This document shows positions 50,117 to 60,147 of a stretch of DNA of 64,000 nucleotides, piece by piece. This DNA comes from Echiichthys vipera (Eukaryota > Chordata > Actinopteri > Perciformes > Trachinidae), in contig OY829655.1 in assembly GCA_963691815.1 (NCBI GenBank), forward strand, positions 32,228,983 through 32,292,982, read 5' to 3'. The notes beneath the pieces were generated by a model, which saw only the letters and a list, made by a program, of their open reading frames with translations, did no database searches and was not told where the DNA came from. Each line of letters opens with the position of its first letter. Positions within the stretch are counted from its first letter, which is position 1. The position numbers and the translations under genes are program-made.

Positions 50117-50829
50117 TCCTCAAAGCAGCTTCAGTCCAAAGCAACTGTACTTGGTTCTTTGTCAGGAAGACGTTTCACCTCTGATCCAAGAGGCTTCATC
50201 AGTTCATGTACACATCTGACCAGGACCAGGACCAGGACCAGGACCAGGACCAGGACCAGGGCCAGGCTGGACTGGTCAACTAACTGGTGTGAGATCCTGG
50301 TCTTTAACCTCTCACAAGGCCAGATCTGAACCTCAAAGAACAACTGTTCACAAAAGCCTCCTGTGACTCCAACGACGGTAGTTCAGACTCAATAGAGCAC
50401 TGACCAAGTCCAGACCTACTTCCCACCAAGCACTGGACCAGGACCAGGACCAGGACCAGGACCAGCACTAACCAAGTCCAGACCTACTTCCACCAACGAC
50501 TGTCACTCCTAAACGACGGTCGTTGGCACTTGGAGCACAAAGGGTTCCAGTGACATCATCGACCTGTGAGAGGTTAAAGACCTGGATCTCACACCAGTTA
50601 GTTGGTCCAGTCCCAGCCTGGTCCTGGTCCTGGTCCTGGTCCTGGACCAGTCCCAGCCTGGTCCTGGTCCTGGTCCTGGTCCTGGTCCTGGTCAGATGCG
50701 TACATGAACTGATGAAGCCTCTTGGATCAGATGTGAAACGTCTTCCTGACAAAGAACCAAGTCCAGTTTGCTTTGGACTGAAGCTGCTTCAAGGAGAACG
50801 ACGGCCTGAACACATGAGAACCTTCACAG
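50117..50829. mobile_element. Inverted-repeat element with hammerhead-like motifs, copy 3
   Basis: Left arm 50117-50275 and right arm about 50605-50829 are inverted copies, each with a GGACCA-type array and a 60-nt hammerhead-like motif (minus strand 50161-50220; plus strand 50691-50750). A 14-bp perfect direct repeat, actttgttagtttg, flanks it (50103-50116 and 50830-50843), taken as the target-site duplication. The core (50280-50600) has no convincing frame. Confidence 0.8.
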
Positions 50830-50844
50830 ACTTTGTTAGTTTGT

Positions 50845-51489
50845 TTGTGTGAGCGTGTTGTTTTAAACCCCACATGTTTGATGGTGAATTGCAAACAGCC
50901 TCTTATTGTTTCTTGCCAAATATTCCCCGGCTCGTTGTCTCAGTCCGGCGACAGCACGTCAAAGTCAGCAGAGCTCACATTTGCATAGTTGGGCATGTGA
51001 CGCTGCTGCTTCCTGCATCAGTGTGAAACTACGTCGGTGGCGCTTTGGCGTCCTGCACGCTCACATGATGTGTTGGGGGAGAAAGGGCCTCATGGTACGA
51101 GGTCTCCCCCCTTTTCATGAGCTCACCCTTTTTCTTGCAAACACCTGAATAAGAACCCGATGTTTCTGTCTTCTCTTTGTAAAAACTGGGCTTCTGTTGC
51201 ATCGCATCATCGCCGAAGGCGCTCCAAGTATTCTAGAGACTCGAGTGACGCTGTGTTTGTTGGAATAAACATTTTAATATGCAACAAGGAGGCGTCATCT
51301 CCATGTCATCACTTGCACTTATACCCTACAGCGCGCTGGGGGCGAGCGGCGTGCAGCTTTGTCTCTTCGTGGTCGTGTTGCATCGCTGTGGGCAGGTTTT
51401 GTCTCTTTGTTGTGGTGATTTTGTGTCGACTTGTCCGGGGCCATGAGATCAGACGCTGAGGCTGAACGCTGTGACTGTTCGATCTCTAA
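50845..51489. other. No gene seen
   Basis: No frame or named repeat recognised. Confidence 0.4.
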
Positions 51490-51650
51490 AGGCGCACTCA
51501 CACTGTCCTCCGCACCGCGCCAAAACAGGTTTTTCAGCTAAAGTCTGGTTCCTTTGACCAGTGTGAGTGCAACCATACCGATTCTAGGAGCCGCACGCTT
51601 GCCGTCCACGGCCCGTTGAGAGAGGTGGGCTTTAGTAAAGCACGTTTAGT
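51490..51650 (+). mobile_element. PIF/Harbinger-type MITE end fragment, copy 5
   Basis: aggcgcactcacactgtcct end (second end subtype) after TAA, then the shared tctggttcctttgaccagtg passage. Cut off after gtaaagcacgttta. Confidence 0.75.
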
Positions 51651-51654
51651 TGGT

Positions 51655-52190
51655 TTAGCCCGTGTGTTGGTGACAGACAGATGGTTTATCCAATCAGAAA
51701 ACCAGGATTTTCACCCCTTCACAAAGATCTTTAAACCAGAGTTCACATGGATCTGCTGAGACATGAGAGCCTGGAGACTCAACCATCTGAGTCAGGTTCT
51801 GTGAACTCACCATTAGCTGCTTATTATTCTCTGACCTTCCCGTTGATACACAGATATTTATGTATTTTACATATCTGTGCATTGGCCGACGTTGTCCGTT
51901 CAGGAGTCCATCCTTTGCCGGACGAGTGTCACATAAATGTACTTTACACGTGAGTTTGAATGGTTCCAGCCAGTTTGCTTTATATTAAAGACAAAGTTCA
52001 TGAAGTTTCATGTCAAACAAACAATAAACAGATTAAAATATTCTTTAATAAACAGAAACAATGGTGTGCGGTCTGAGTCATGTTGTTAAGCCTGGGTTAA
52101 ACAACAGCTCACACAGTAAAGTCAACATGCAGCATTATTCATCATTCATCATCACAGTTCTGCTGCAGATGCCAGAGAACTGCGTCTAAA
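51655..52190. other. No gene seen
   Basis: No exon support. Confidence 0.4.
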
Positions 52191-52192
52191 GC

Positions 52193-52716
52193 AGGGACGT
52201 CAAAGTCAAACACATCCGAGGGGCGGACGGGTTCAATGTTTATTAAAACACATTAAAATGATGCATTTAACCTGTTGAACCAAGACCTAACACCGGCTCA
52301 CAGACACAAACAAACGTGTCGTGTACATTAAATGAATAAAGCAACATTTTCTTATGACTTTAGTGATTTAGAGGAAACATTTTCAACAAACAGCAAAAAA
52401 TAAAATGCCCTTCAAAATAAAACGTGTTCCTTAATATCAAGATAAAGACGCAGCTGTGTGAACATGTGCTCGGCCTCCCACCGAGCTTCAAACACCCTGT
52501 GCTCATCGTCCACCTTCTCTTTAGTCACTTGCGGCGCTGCAGTGAGTTCGTGGGCTGCCGTTGCATTGTGGGTAATGTAGTTTTGATGCGTGATACCACC
52601 AGCAGGCGGCTGTGGCGTGCGGCCGGTTCTAATACTCATCAAATATCATCCCGGGGGCCGAGGTCATTCATCTGCGGGCCGGATCTGACCCCCGGGCCTT
52701 GACTTTGACACCTATG
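52193..52716. mobile_element. hAT-like non-autonomous DNA transposon
   Basis: Terminal inverted repeats cagggacgtcaaagtca / tgactttgacacctatg flank about 520 bp. The 8-bp flanks gtctaaag and ctctaaac agree at six positions, compatible with a decayed 8-bp hAT target duplication. The gcgggccggatctgacccccggg passage near the right end is recalled from widespread vertebrate hAT remnants. Confidence 0.65.
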
Positions 52717-52847
52717 CTCTAAACCCTCTCTGTGTCGGGTTCTTTCTCATCCGTCACATGTTTTAAAGAACTTCTGCGTGAATGTGCGGTTTACTCAGAG
52801 ATCACCTCGCGTGGGTTCAGTTGTTTCTGACCGAACAGTTGAGAAAA

Positions 52848-52996
52848 CGGACCATTGCTCCATCAGCTGGACCCTGGTTCTGGTCTGGAGCCAGAACAAA
52901 AGCACGCACCTGTGACCTCTCGTCCCATTGCTCCATCAGCTGGACCCTGGTTCTGGTCTGGAGCCAGAACAAAAGCACGCACCTGTGACCTCTCGT
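52848..52996 (+). repeat. Two-copy tandem duplication (about 72 bp)
   Basis: cattgctccatcagctggac..ctgtgacctctcgtc occurs twice head to tail with almost no differences, implying a recent event. Confidence 0.95.
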
Positions 52997-53344
52997 CTCT
53001 TTGTGTGTCACAATAAAAGCACCGTAACGTCCATCGACTGTTCTGAACGTCAGCCTTTTTGAAAAGCTGCTGCGCCGCCCAGATGACAAAAGACGCGTGT
53101 GGTTATTGTCCACAGGGAGACAGGACTCTGTATTGTGTTATTGTGTGTGTTGTGTGTATTGTGTTATTGTGTGTGTTGTGTTATTGTGTGTATTGTGTAA
53201 CTGCAGCGTACAACAGAACATATTCATGTGCAATCATGTGACATTTATTCTACATGTTGCTTTTCATCTGTTTTTGCAGTGATCATATTTCTCTGATTCA
53301 GTACATTGGACTCTGACTGCTTCACACTGATATACTGTAAATAT

Positions 53345-53355
53345 ACACACACACA

Positions 53356-53418
<63 letters not shown>
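53345..53418 (+). repeat. (CA)n microsatellite
   Basis: Pure CA repeats with one break (accacac at 53362). Confidence 0.97.
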
Positions 53419-53423
<5 letters not shown>

Positions 53424-53514
53424 GTAGTGTGATGTTGCCATCTGTTTCCGTCTTCATGTCACGAGTAAAACATGTTAAAGCATGTTTCACTTGTTGCTCC
53501 GTATCGTTTCTGGT

Positions 53515-53872
53515 GACACGGTGGTGTGGTGGTTCGCACTGTCACCTCACAGCGAGAGGGTTCCTGGTTTGAATCCCAGCTGGGGCCCTTCTGTGTGGAG
53601 TTTGCATGTTGTCCCCGTGTCTGCGTGGGTTTTCTCCAGGTTCTCCGGTTTCCTCCCACAGTCCAAAGACGTGCAGGTGTTCGGTTCATTGATGACTCTA
53701 AATCACCCGTAGGTGTGAATGGTTGTCTGTCTCTGTTCGTCTCTATGTGTCCTGTGATAGACTGGCGTCCTGTCCAGGGTGGACCCCGCCTCACGCCCGA
53801 TGTCAGCTGGGATCGGCTCCAGCCCCCCCGCGACCCCGACAGGGACAAGAGGCTGAAGATGAATGAATGAAT
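53515..53872 (+). mobile_element. tRNA-derived SINE, copy 2
   Basis: gacacggtggtgtggtggtt head, B-box-like ggtttgaatccc, the same body as 45738-46090 and a (gaat)n tail. Confidence 0.8.
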
Positions 53873-54090
53873 GGTTTCCTTCTTCTGGGCACTTTCACAT
53901 CTCTGGGTCCACTCCTCCCAGATGTTGTGAGAGGTTTCCTGTCTTGGCCTTTTTTGTTTTGTGAAATTCATTTTATTTTGAAAAACTAATCCTCCTTCCT
54001 CCTGTGGTCTGCTGATCCCTGATTACCTGAGTGTGTCCACCTGTGTCTTCCTCCCTCATGTGTTCACAGTCCTCGTCTTCCTCTAACAGA

Positions 54091-54137
54091 GTTCATCGTC
54101 TCGTGGTGAACCTGCAGCCGTCGCCGCAGCCTTGTGT
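54091..54137 (+). other. Candidate exon edge running into the assembly gap
   Basis: A polypyrimidine acceptor (cctcgtcttcctctaacag, ending 54090) is followed by an open stretch reading VHRLVVNLQPSPQPC in one frame, then cut by the gap. No family match was recognised. It could be chance. Confidence 0.15.
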
Positions 54138-54337
54138 NNNNNNNNNNNNNNNNNNNNNNNNNNNNNNNNNNNNNNNNNNNNNNNNNNNNNNNNNNNNNNN
54201 NNNNNNNNNNNNNNNNNNNNNNNNNNNNNNNNNNNNNNNNNNNNNNNNNNNNNNNNNNNNNNNNNNNNNNNNNNNNNNNNNNNNNNNNNNNNNNNNNNNN
54301 NNNNNNNNNNNNNNNNNNNNNNNNNNNNNNNNNNNNN
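54138..54337. other. Assembly gap (200 N)
   Basis: Exactly 200 undetermined bases, probably a placeholder of unknown true length. It lies between the plus-strand and minus-strand crystallin groups, so missing crystallin sequence there cannot be excluded. Confidence 1.
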
Positions 54338-54902
54338 CCTGACTGCATTTGAGTCCTAACAGATGCATGAAAACCAGTGATTACAGTTATTATTTAGGAG
54401 GTTTTAAAAAAAATATCATGTGCACTGGTTTAACATGAAAGCACAGTTAATTCCTCCAAATCGAGGTCGAGCATTTAAGCGTCTAAAAGGACAAAAACAC
54501 ATGAACTGTGTCTGAAAAGAGCTTAAATATAAAAATGAGATATTAACACTGTGGCATCTTGGTGCAGATGATGATGTGAAGATGTAAAGTAGGAAAGCAC
54601 GCAGACACCGTTCATGTTGGACATAAAAATGTTTATTTTAAAAGTAAAACGTCTGAAAGTCTCTGGAAAACTTGGAGAGGAGATCTCCTGAAACATGGAG
54701 CTTCAGTTCTTACAGAGAGGACGAAGGAGGGCAAACACATGTGGATCTGTTCCTGATGCTGCAGAGAAAAGAGGGATCTCCTGCAAAGATGGACGACCTG
54801 AGGACGCATCAGTCACGTGACGCCCTCTCCTCCCAAACCTGGACCTTTTTAAACCAAACATCATGTGAGTGAACAGAACGTTGGACGCTACAACACCATC
54901 AT

Positions 54903-55200
54903 TCATTCATCTTCAGCCTCTTGTCCCTGTCGGGGTCTCGGGGGGGCTGGAGCCGATCCCAGCTGACATCAGGCGTGAGGCGGGGTCCACCCTGGACAGG
55001 ACGCCAGTCTATCACAGGACACATAGAGACGAACAGAGACAGACAACCATTCACACCTACGGGTGATTTAGAGTCATCAATGAACCGAACACCTGCACGT
55101 CTTTGGACTGTGGGAGGAAACCGGAGAACCCGGAGAAAACCCACGCAGACACGGGGACAACATGCAAACTCCACACAGAAGAGCCCCAGCTGGGATTCAA
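54903..55200 (-). mobile_element. tRNA-derived SINE, copy 3 (split)
   Basis: The minus-strand body runs from a (gaat) tail at 54900 to the B-box-like passage at 55190-55200. The missing head (gtgctaaccaccacaccaccgtg) reappears at 55449-55471, so the fold-back arm 55203-55430 appears to have inserted inside this SINE. Confidence 0.75.
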
Positions 55201-55202
55201 AT

Positions 55203-55817
55203 GAGCGTCACGTTTTTTTGTGCCTTCAGGCGTCAAAATCAGGTCCACATGAAGGTCTGAGGACCGCGGGTCCGTTGGTGATCTGTAAGGATCCCCATCA
55301 GGTCCATCTGCCTTTACTTTAGGCAGAAAACTGTTTGTTTAACTGTGTTTGTTTCCCCACTAAAGGTTGCAGGAGTTTTCCTCAGTCAGGGTGGCGGCTA
55401 CGGTGGAAACTGGATGTCGGTGCTTCTGTTCACGTACCCTCTTGCTTAGTGCTAACCACCACACCACCGTGTCGCTTTCAGTTTGCTGTGTCCATCTTAA
55501 ATAAAGTTACCAACGCTGCTGCTGCTCCATGTGAAGGTGTGATGGGGAGCGGTCTTTAAATCAGGAGTGAACAGTCGAACATCATCAGCGAACAGAAGCA
55601 CCGACATCCAGTTTCCACCGCAGCCGCCACCCTGACTGAGGAAAACTCCTGCACCCTTTAGTCGGGAAACAAACACAGTGAAACAAACAGATTTCTGCCT
55701 AAATTAAAGGCAGATGGACTTGACGGGGATCCTTACAGATCACCAACGGACCCCCGGTCCTCAGACCTTCATGTGGACCTGGTTTTGACGCCTGAAGGCA
55801 CAAAAGCCGTGACGCTC
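55203..55817. repeat. Long fold-back (inverted repeat) 3
   Basis: Arms about 55203-55430 and 55588-55817 are reverse complements with scattered differences (for example gcgtcaaaatcaggtccaca against tgtggacctggttttgacgc). The spacer contains the displaced SINE head. Confidence 0.88.
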
Positions 55818-55977
55818 GGGCGAACTTTAACGCAGGATTTGTTGGTGAAATCAAATTTGGTTGTATGTGGACAGGTTTGTACAAATATTTGGAAGACTGT
55901 AACGTTAAGCTACGTAGGCGTGTTTTGCTCGTGTAACGTCAGGTCTGCAGTTGATCGAAAATGATTTCACTGCTCTA

Positions 55978-56443
55978 CGTGGTCTCATGGGAGGGCGTAT
56001 AAATAGCACGCCACTTTTCATGACTTTCATGACTTTTCGCGTGCATGTCTACGCATATTAAGCTTTTCGCGTGTCATTTAACGTCCGTAGTTCCCCAGGG
56101 TTAGGGTTAGGGTTAGGTTTAGGGTCAGGGTTAGGGCATTTCACGCCCGTTATTTCAGCCATCCTTCACATGAAATATTGATTTAAAAACAACCCTCTGA
56201 CAGAAAGCTCCACCACTACGTATTTCTCCGCCACCTTGCGGAGAAATACGAACACGTGGGTTTTCCCCCAATGACATTTGTGCGTGAAATGACAACGCCA
56301 TCTCTGAACTATACAAGTCAATACATGGACTACATGGCGTGAAATGACACGCAAAAATCATGAAATGCGTTGTAATTATAGGCGAGATGGCTTGAGAGAA
56401 ATAGCGTGTCATTCACACGCCTTTTGGTTTGAGACCAGGCTGC
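55978..56443. mobile_element. Non-autonomous DNA element with internal TTAGGG run
   Basis: The ends ggtctcatgggagggcgtat.. and ..cgccttttggtttgagacc form an imperfect inverted repeat. Inside are (TTAGGG)-like repeats (56098-56136) and a perfect 13-bp hairpin cgtatttctccgc/gcggagaaatacg (56219-56231 and 56238-56250) with a 6-base loop. The passage closely recalls a widespread fish DNA-transposon family whose name cannot be confirmed here. Confidence 0.65.
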
Positions 56444-56964
56444 ACTGTTCGCTGCGTCTCCTTTCGTCGAGAACGACGGACAAAGAAACAAAGATGTGTC
56501 TGAAACATCCCATTTCCATCTGAACGTTGTGTTCAGAGTCATATTAACGTTCAAATGGTAACGTTAGATTATGGAAACCAAACCAACGCTAAAGGGTTAG
56601 CATCATTATTATGAGAAAGGCAGCTGCCAGATACTTTTGACTCTTTTATTAGTATTTTATTGACTTGTTCGCTCTTCTGCTGTTGTTGTTGTTCACACTG
56701 CTTTAGTATTGTCACACCACTTATTGTATTATTGTACTCTTATTGTTTATCTCTGTTACTTTCTATGTATTTACTTCTGTTTCCAAAGCACTGTTGCAAC
56801 ATGTGAATTCCCTTAAATGAAGTTAAATAAAGGTGAACCAGGTCTTGTCTTGTGGTTCTCTTGAACCCAACATGGCGCTGGAAGGACTGGGTGCTGCCAT
56901 CTGATGGTGTTTAATGTAGTGACCCTGAAATCTCACTTGTTTTACTGAATTTAGTAACGTTGTG

Positions 56965-57246
56965 GGGCGACTGTGGCTCAGTGGAGGTGTGGGTCGTCCT
57001 CCATTTGAGAGATTGGCGGTTCAATCCCCAGCTCCCCCGGGCCACATGTCGAAGTGTCCTTAGGCAAGACACTGAACCCCAAACTGCTCCCCGTGCTGCA
57101 CATGGGTGAATGTGGTGTGAATGGTTAAATTAGGTGGTCTGTAGACGTCCACTGCCATCAGTGAATCTCTGTGTGAACGGGTGAATGTGACAAACACTGT
57201 GAAAGCGCCGTGAGTAGCCAGAAGACTAGAAGTACAAGTCCATTTA
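56965..57246 (+). repeat. Interspersed repeat with tRNA-like head
   Basis: ggcgactgtggctcagtgg (A-box-like) and ggttcaatccccagct (B-box-like), then acatgtcgaagtgtccttag.. and the end agtccatttaccat. Same family as 361-712. A (GT)n run follows at 57281-57319. Confidence 0.65.
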
Positions 57247-57276
57247 CCATTTGTGAGATTGATGTTTTTTTCGGTG

Positions 57277-57320
<44 letters not shown>

Positions 57321-57443
57321 ACCCTGTTTACCATGAGTCCAGGTTATATTTATGTCTTTCACTCAGAGATCATCAACAGAGGAGTTAATTTAAAAGATAA
57401 TCACTAGATTTTATTTAAAATGTTGCGTTGAAACAGCGGAGCT

Positions 57444-58175
57444 CTAATAACAGGAGTCCATGATGCGCCTCATGCTCATGAACCTCTGGCCGCTCATGCC
57501 CATCTCCCTGAAGCTCCTGTACTCTCCGGGCCTCAGGTACATCATCCTGCCTCTGAACTGGGGCTGCTCGTACATCAGCCAGTGGCCGTCCATCACGTTA
57601 CACGACTGGCACTCGGACATGCGGTACCGGTCCATCATGTTGTCGCAGTCCTCCATCAGCTCGTGACTCTGACCTCCGAAGTTCTCCCTCTCGTAGATCT
57701 TCATCCTGAACTGACCTCTGTGCTGTAAATGGAAACGAGTGAACATGAGTCACTGTTTGCTTCTAATGTTTTATAAAAGCTGTGATTTCAGGTGAACAGG
57801 AGCGTACGAGGTTACAGTACCATGGGGATCATGCGGCAGGACCTGATGCAATCACTCATGCCCATACGCTGGTAGTCGGAGTACTCGCCCCTGCGGACGA
57901 AGTACTGGTTCCCCATGTAGTTGTTGCGGTCGTAGACCATGAAGCAGCCGCTCTCCACCCTGCAGGAGTGGCACCTGCTCAGGTAGGAGGTCAGCTCAGC
58001 GCAGTCGCTGCTGGTCTCGTAGGAACGACCCTGGAAGTTCCTGTCCTCGTAGAAGATGATCTGGAAATAGAAACCATTATGAAGACAATGCATCACACTT
58101 TGTATTAGTTGTACATGTTTAACCCAAATGAGATCAAACGTGTCATGGAGCTGGAGCTGCACGCACCTTTCCCAT
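57444..58175 (-). CDS. Gamma-M crystallin F (methionine-rich)
   Basis: Minus-strand exons 58167-58175 (MGK), 57821-58060 (80 codons) and 57444-57722 (92 codons plus TAG) give 175 aa with about 21 Met (12 percent). Domain starts IIFYEDRNFQGRSYE and FRMKIYERENFGGQ. One Trp (GHWLMYE); W42 is Phe, W156 is Met, and motif 2 is one residue short at the W68 position (DYQR-MGMS). It ends with an extra Tyr (DSCY). Poly(A) signal aataaa on the minus strand at 57410-57415, close after the stop. Introns are 106 and 98 bp. Confidence 0.95.
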
Positions 58176-58244
58176 GGTCATGGTTACAGATGCTACTGTT
58201 GTTGCTCAAAGGGACTGCACGCTGTCCTCGATGTCCTCCCGTGG

Positions 58245-58296
58245 CTTTTATACCTGACCTCGCAGCCAAAGCATACATGACCTCCATTGTTCAAAT
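58245..58296 (-). promoter_or_regulatory. Promoter of gamma-M crystallin F: TATA and SOX-like site
   Basis: On the minus strand tataaaag (58245-58252) is preceded by atttgaacaatgg (58284-58296), which starts like the atttgaataacaa element of genes C-E and contains the consensus SOX core ACAATGG. Confidence 0.7.
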
Positions 58297-58566
58297 TCCT
58301 GACAGAGCAGCCCGGACCAGACCCCCCCCCACCCCCACCACCACCCCGCGTGTACAGTTCTCCCACAGATCGTGATTTGCGGTGGTTGCATTTGTGAGAG
58401 AGGCCCCGCTCTGTATTGTTCGTGCCGCTGAACAACAGCGGACGGGTTTCCAACAAACACACAGTACTTTTCTATGACGGGCTCAAAAATCTGGCAAACA
58501 ACTGATCACATAAAGTGTCTTTTATGTTTAAATAATAATTACAACAATTGTTGTAATTATTATTAA

Positions 58567-58748
58567 AGACCCAGGACCAGGTGGAGAGATTAGATCTCCA
58601 CACTGGCCTGGGAACGCCTCAGGATCCCCCAGTTAGAGCTGGTTAATGTGGCCCGGGAAAGGGAAGTTTGGGGTCCCTGCTGGAGCTGCTGCCCCTAAGA
58701 CCTGATCCAGGACCAGAGGCTGGAGCTGCTGCCCCTGAGACCTGATCC
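58567..58748 (+). mobile_element. Rex3-like LINE 3' end, copy 5
   Basis: cccaggaccaggtggagaga..ggcccgggaaagggaagttt and about two tail units. Cut by a Harbinger-type fragment at 58749. Confidence 0.8.
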
Positions 58749-58917
58749 CCAGCACGTGTCACGGCTAAAGTCTGGTTCCTTTGACCAGTGTGAGTGCAAC
58801 CGTACCGCGTCTAGGAGCGGCACGCTTGCCGTCCACGGCCCGTTTGGGAGAGGTGGGCTTTAGTAAAGCACGTTTGCACGTGTACGAGCACGAGCGTGCG
58901 CACGTGTACGAGCACGA
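58749..58917 (+). mobile_element. PIF/Harbinger-type MITE fragment, copy 6
   Basis: ccagcacgtgtcacggctaa through the tandem cacgtgtacgagcacgag boxes. Both termini are missing. Confidence 0.8.
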
Positions 58918-59089
58918 ACTCAGGCTGAGTTTAGCGAGGGAACTCCTGAACCGGACCTACTTGTCCTCTTTGTTGGAGGCAGAGTTTAAAGACTTGGGGG
59001 GAAACTTGTCCGTATCCCTGGCAGACGTAGCTGAGGAAGGTAAAAGCTTCTCCCCGGCGAGGCCCTGAGGCTGCGGCCATCGTTGGTTG

Positions 59090-59580
59090 TGTTGGATTAC
59101 ACAGGTCGTCTTTTGTAACTGACTCCATTTGTGGTTTTCATGGACAGGATCTCGAGGGTCAGGGTTAGGGTCCAGTTTGGGGACTTCAGACCTGCGTCTT
59201 ATGCGGTTAAGTTGGCGTCTTCAGACCATGATCTTCAGCACACACTGGGGCCGTTTGCACCAGAGTGTAAAACGATCAGGATTAGAGTCAGAACCTCTGA
59301 GTCTGAGGAAACCAAAGGGATGTTCTTCCTCTGGGTTGGGAGAGAGCTCCTGCCTGAAGGGAAGAGGTTCTTGTGTCCCTGGTCTCGGTCATGAGTGAGG
59401 GTCAGATGCACAGCTGTGATACAGGTGTTGAACTGGACTCTTGTGGTAAAGACGGAGCTGAGCCGGAGAACAAAGCTCTTCATTGACCCGTCCATCTGGG
59501 TTCTCACCCTCATCTACGGCCGTGAGCTTTGGGTACTAACCGAAGAAACGTGATCGCAGATCTAAGCCAAAGAAATGAGT
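59090..59580 (+). mobile_element. Rex3-like LINE RT fragment
   Basis: FMDRISRVRVRVQFGDF (59139-59189) and a following frame correspond to the region around the RT active-site loop and thumb of the element; the FADD-type catalytic motif is not preserved (it reads YAVKLASSDHDL). Frameshifted. Confidence 0.65.
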
Positions 59581-59611
59581 TGGGTCTGTAGGGGGGCTGG
59601 GCTCGGCCTTA

Positions 59612-60147
59612 GGGTGCACTCACGCTGTCCTTCCGACCGGGCCAAAACAGGTTTTATGGGTCAAGCCTAGTGCGTTTGACCAGTGTGAGTGCAACCACTC
59701 CGCGCGTAACTGCGGCACGCTTGCCGTCCACGCGCACGTGTACGAGCACGAGGCCTACGGCGGTTCTGAGGTCATTTCCTGTGCGCCTGTTGGGACGTAG
59801 AAAAAAGAAGGAGGGACCATGCGCGGACATTTCAAACAATGGCGGTGAAAGGTTCACGTTGGTGTGATGCGGAGGTGGAGTGTTTACTGCAGATTTGGTC
59901 GATGAAAAGATTCAAAAACAGTCGACAAGACGCACAAAAACTCCGAGGTCTACGGAAAGATCTGGAAACAAAGCCACGCATCGCCATGACGTCATCAATG
60001 CGTGTGACGTGTTACGGCGTGATGACGTATAGGCAGCAAGAAGCATTCTCCGAGGCCCAGGTAGTGTGAGTACAAACGGGCCTGGAGGGGGGGACAAGGA
60101 CCCTAAAGCACGGGGCACGGGACGGAGGAACAGTGGGAGGGCGCCCT
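59612..60147 (+). mobile_element. PIF/Harbinger-type MITE with SANT-like exon, copy 7
   Basis: Left end gggtgcactcacgctgtcct (second subtype), right end cagtgggagggcgccc (first subtype). The plus-strand frame 59839-60069 encodes the identical 76-residue SANT-like peptide. Internal deletion of part of the upstream boxes (59735). Confidence 0.83.

Noticed and set aside
56098..56136. True telomere or chromosome-fusion scar
   Set aside because: Only about six degenerate units, located inside a recognisable transposon-like element.
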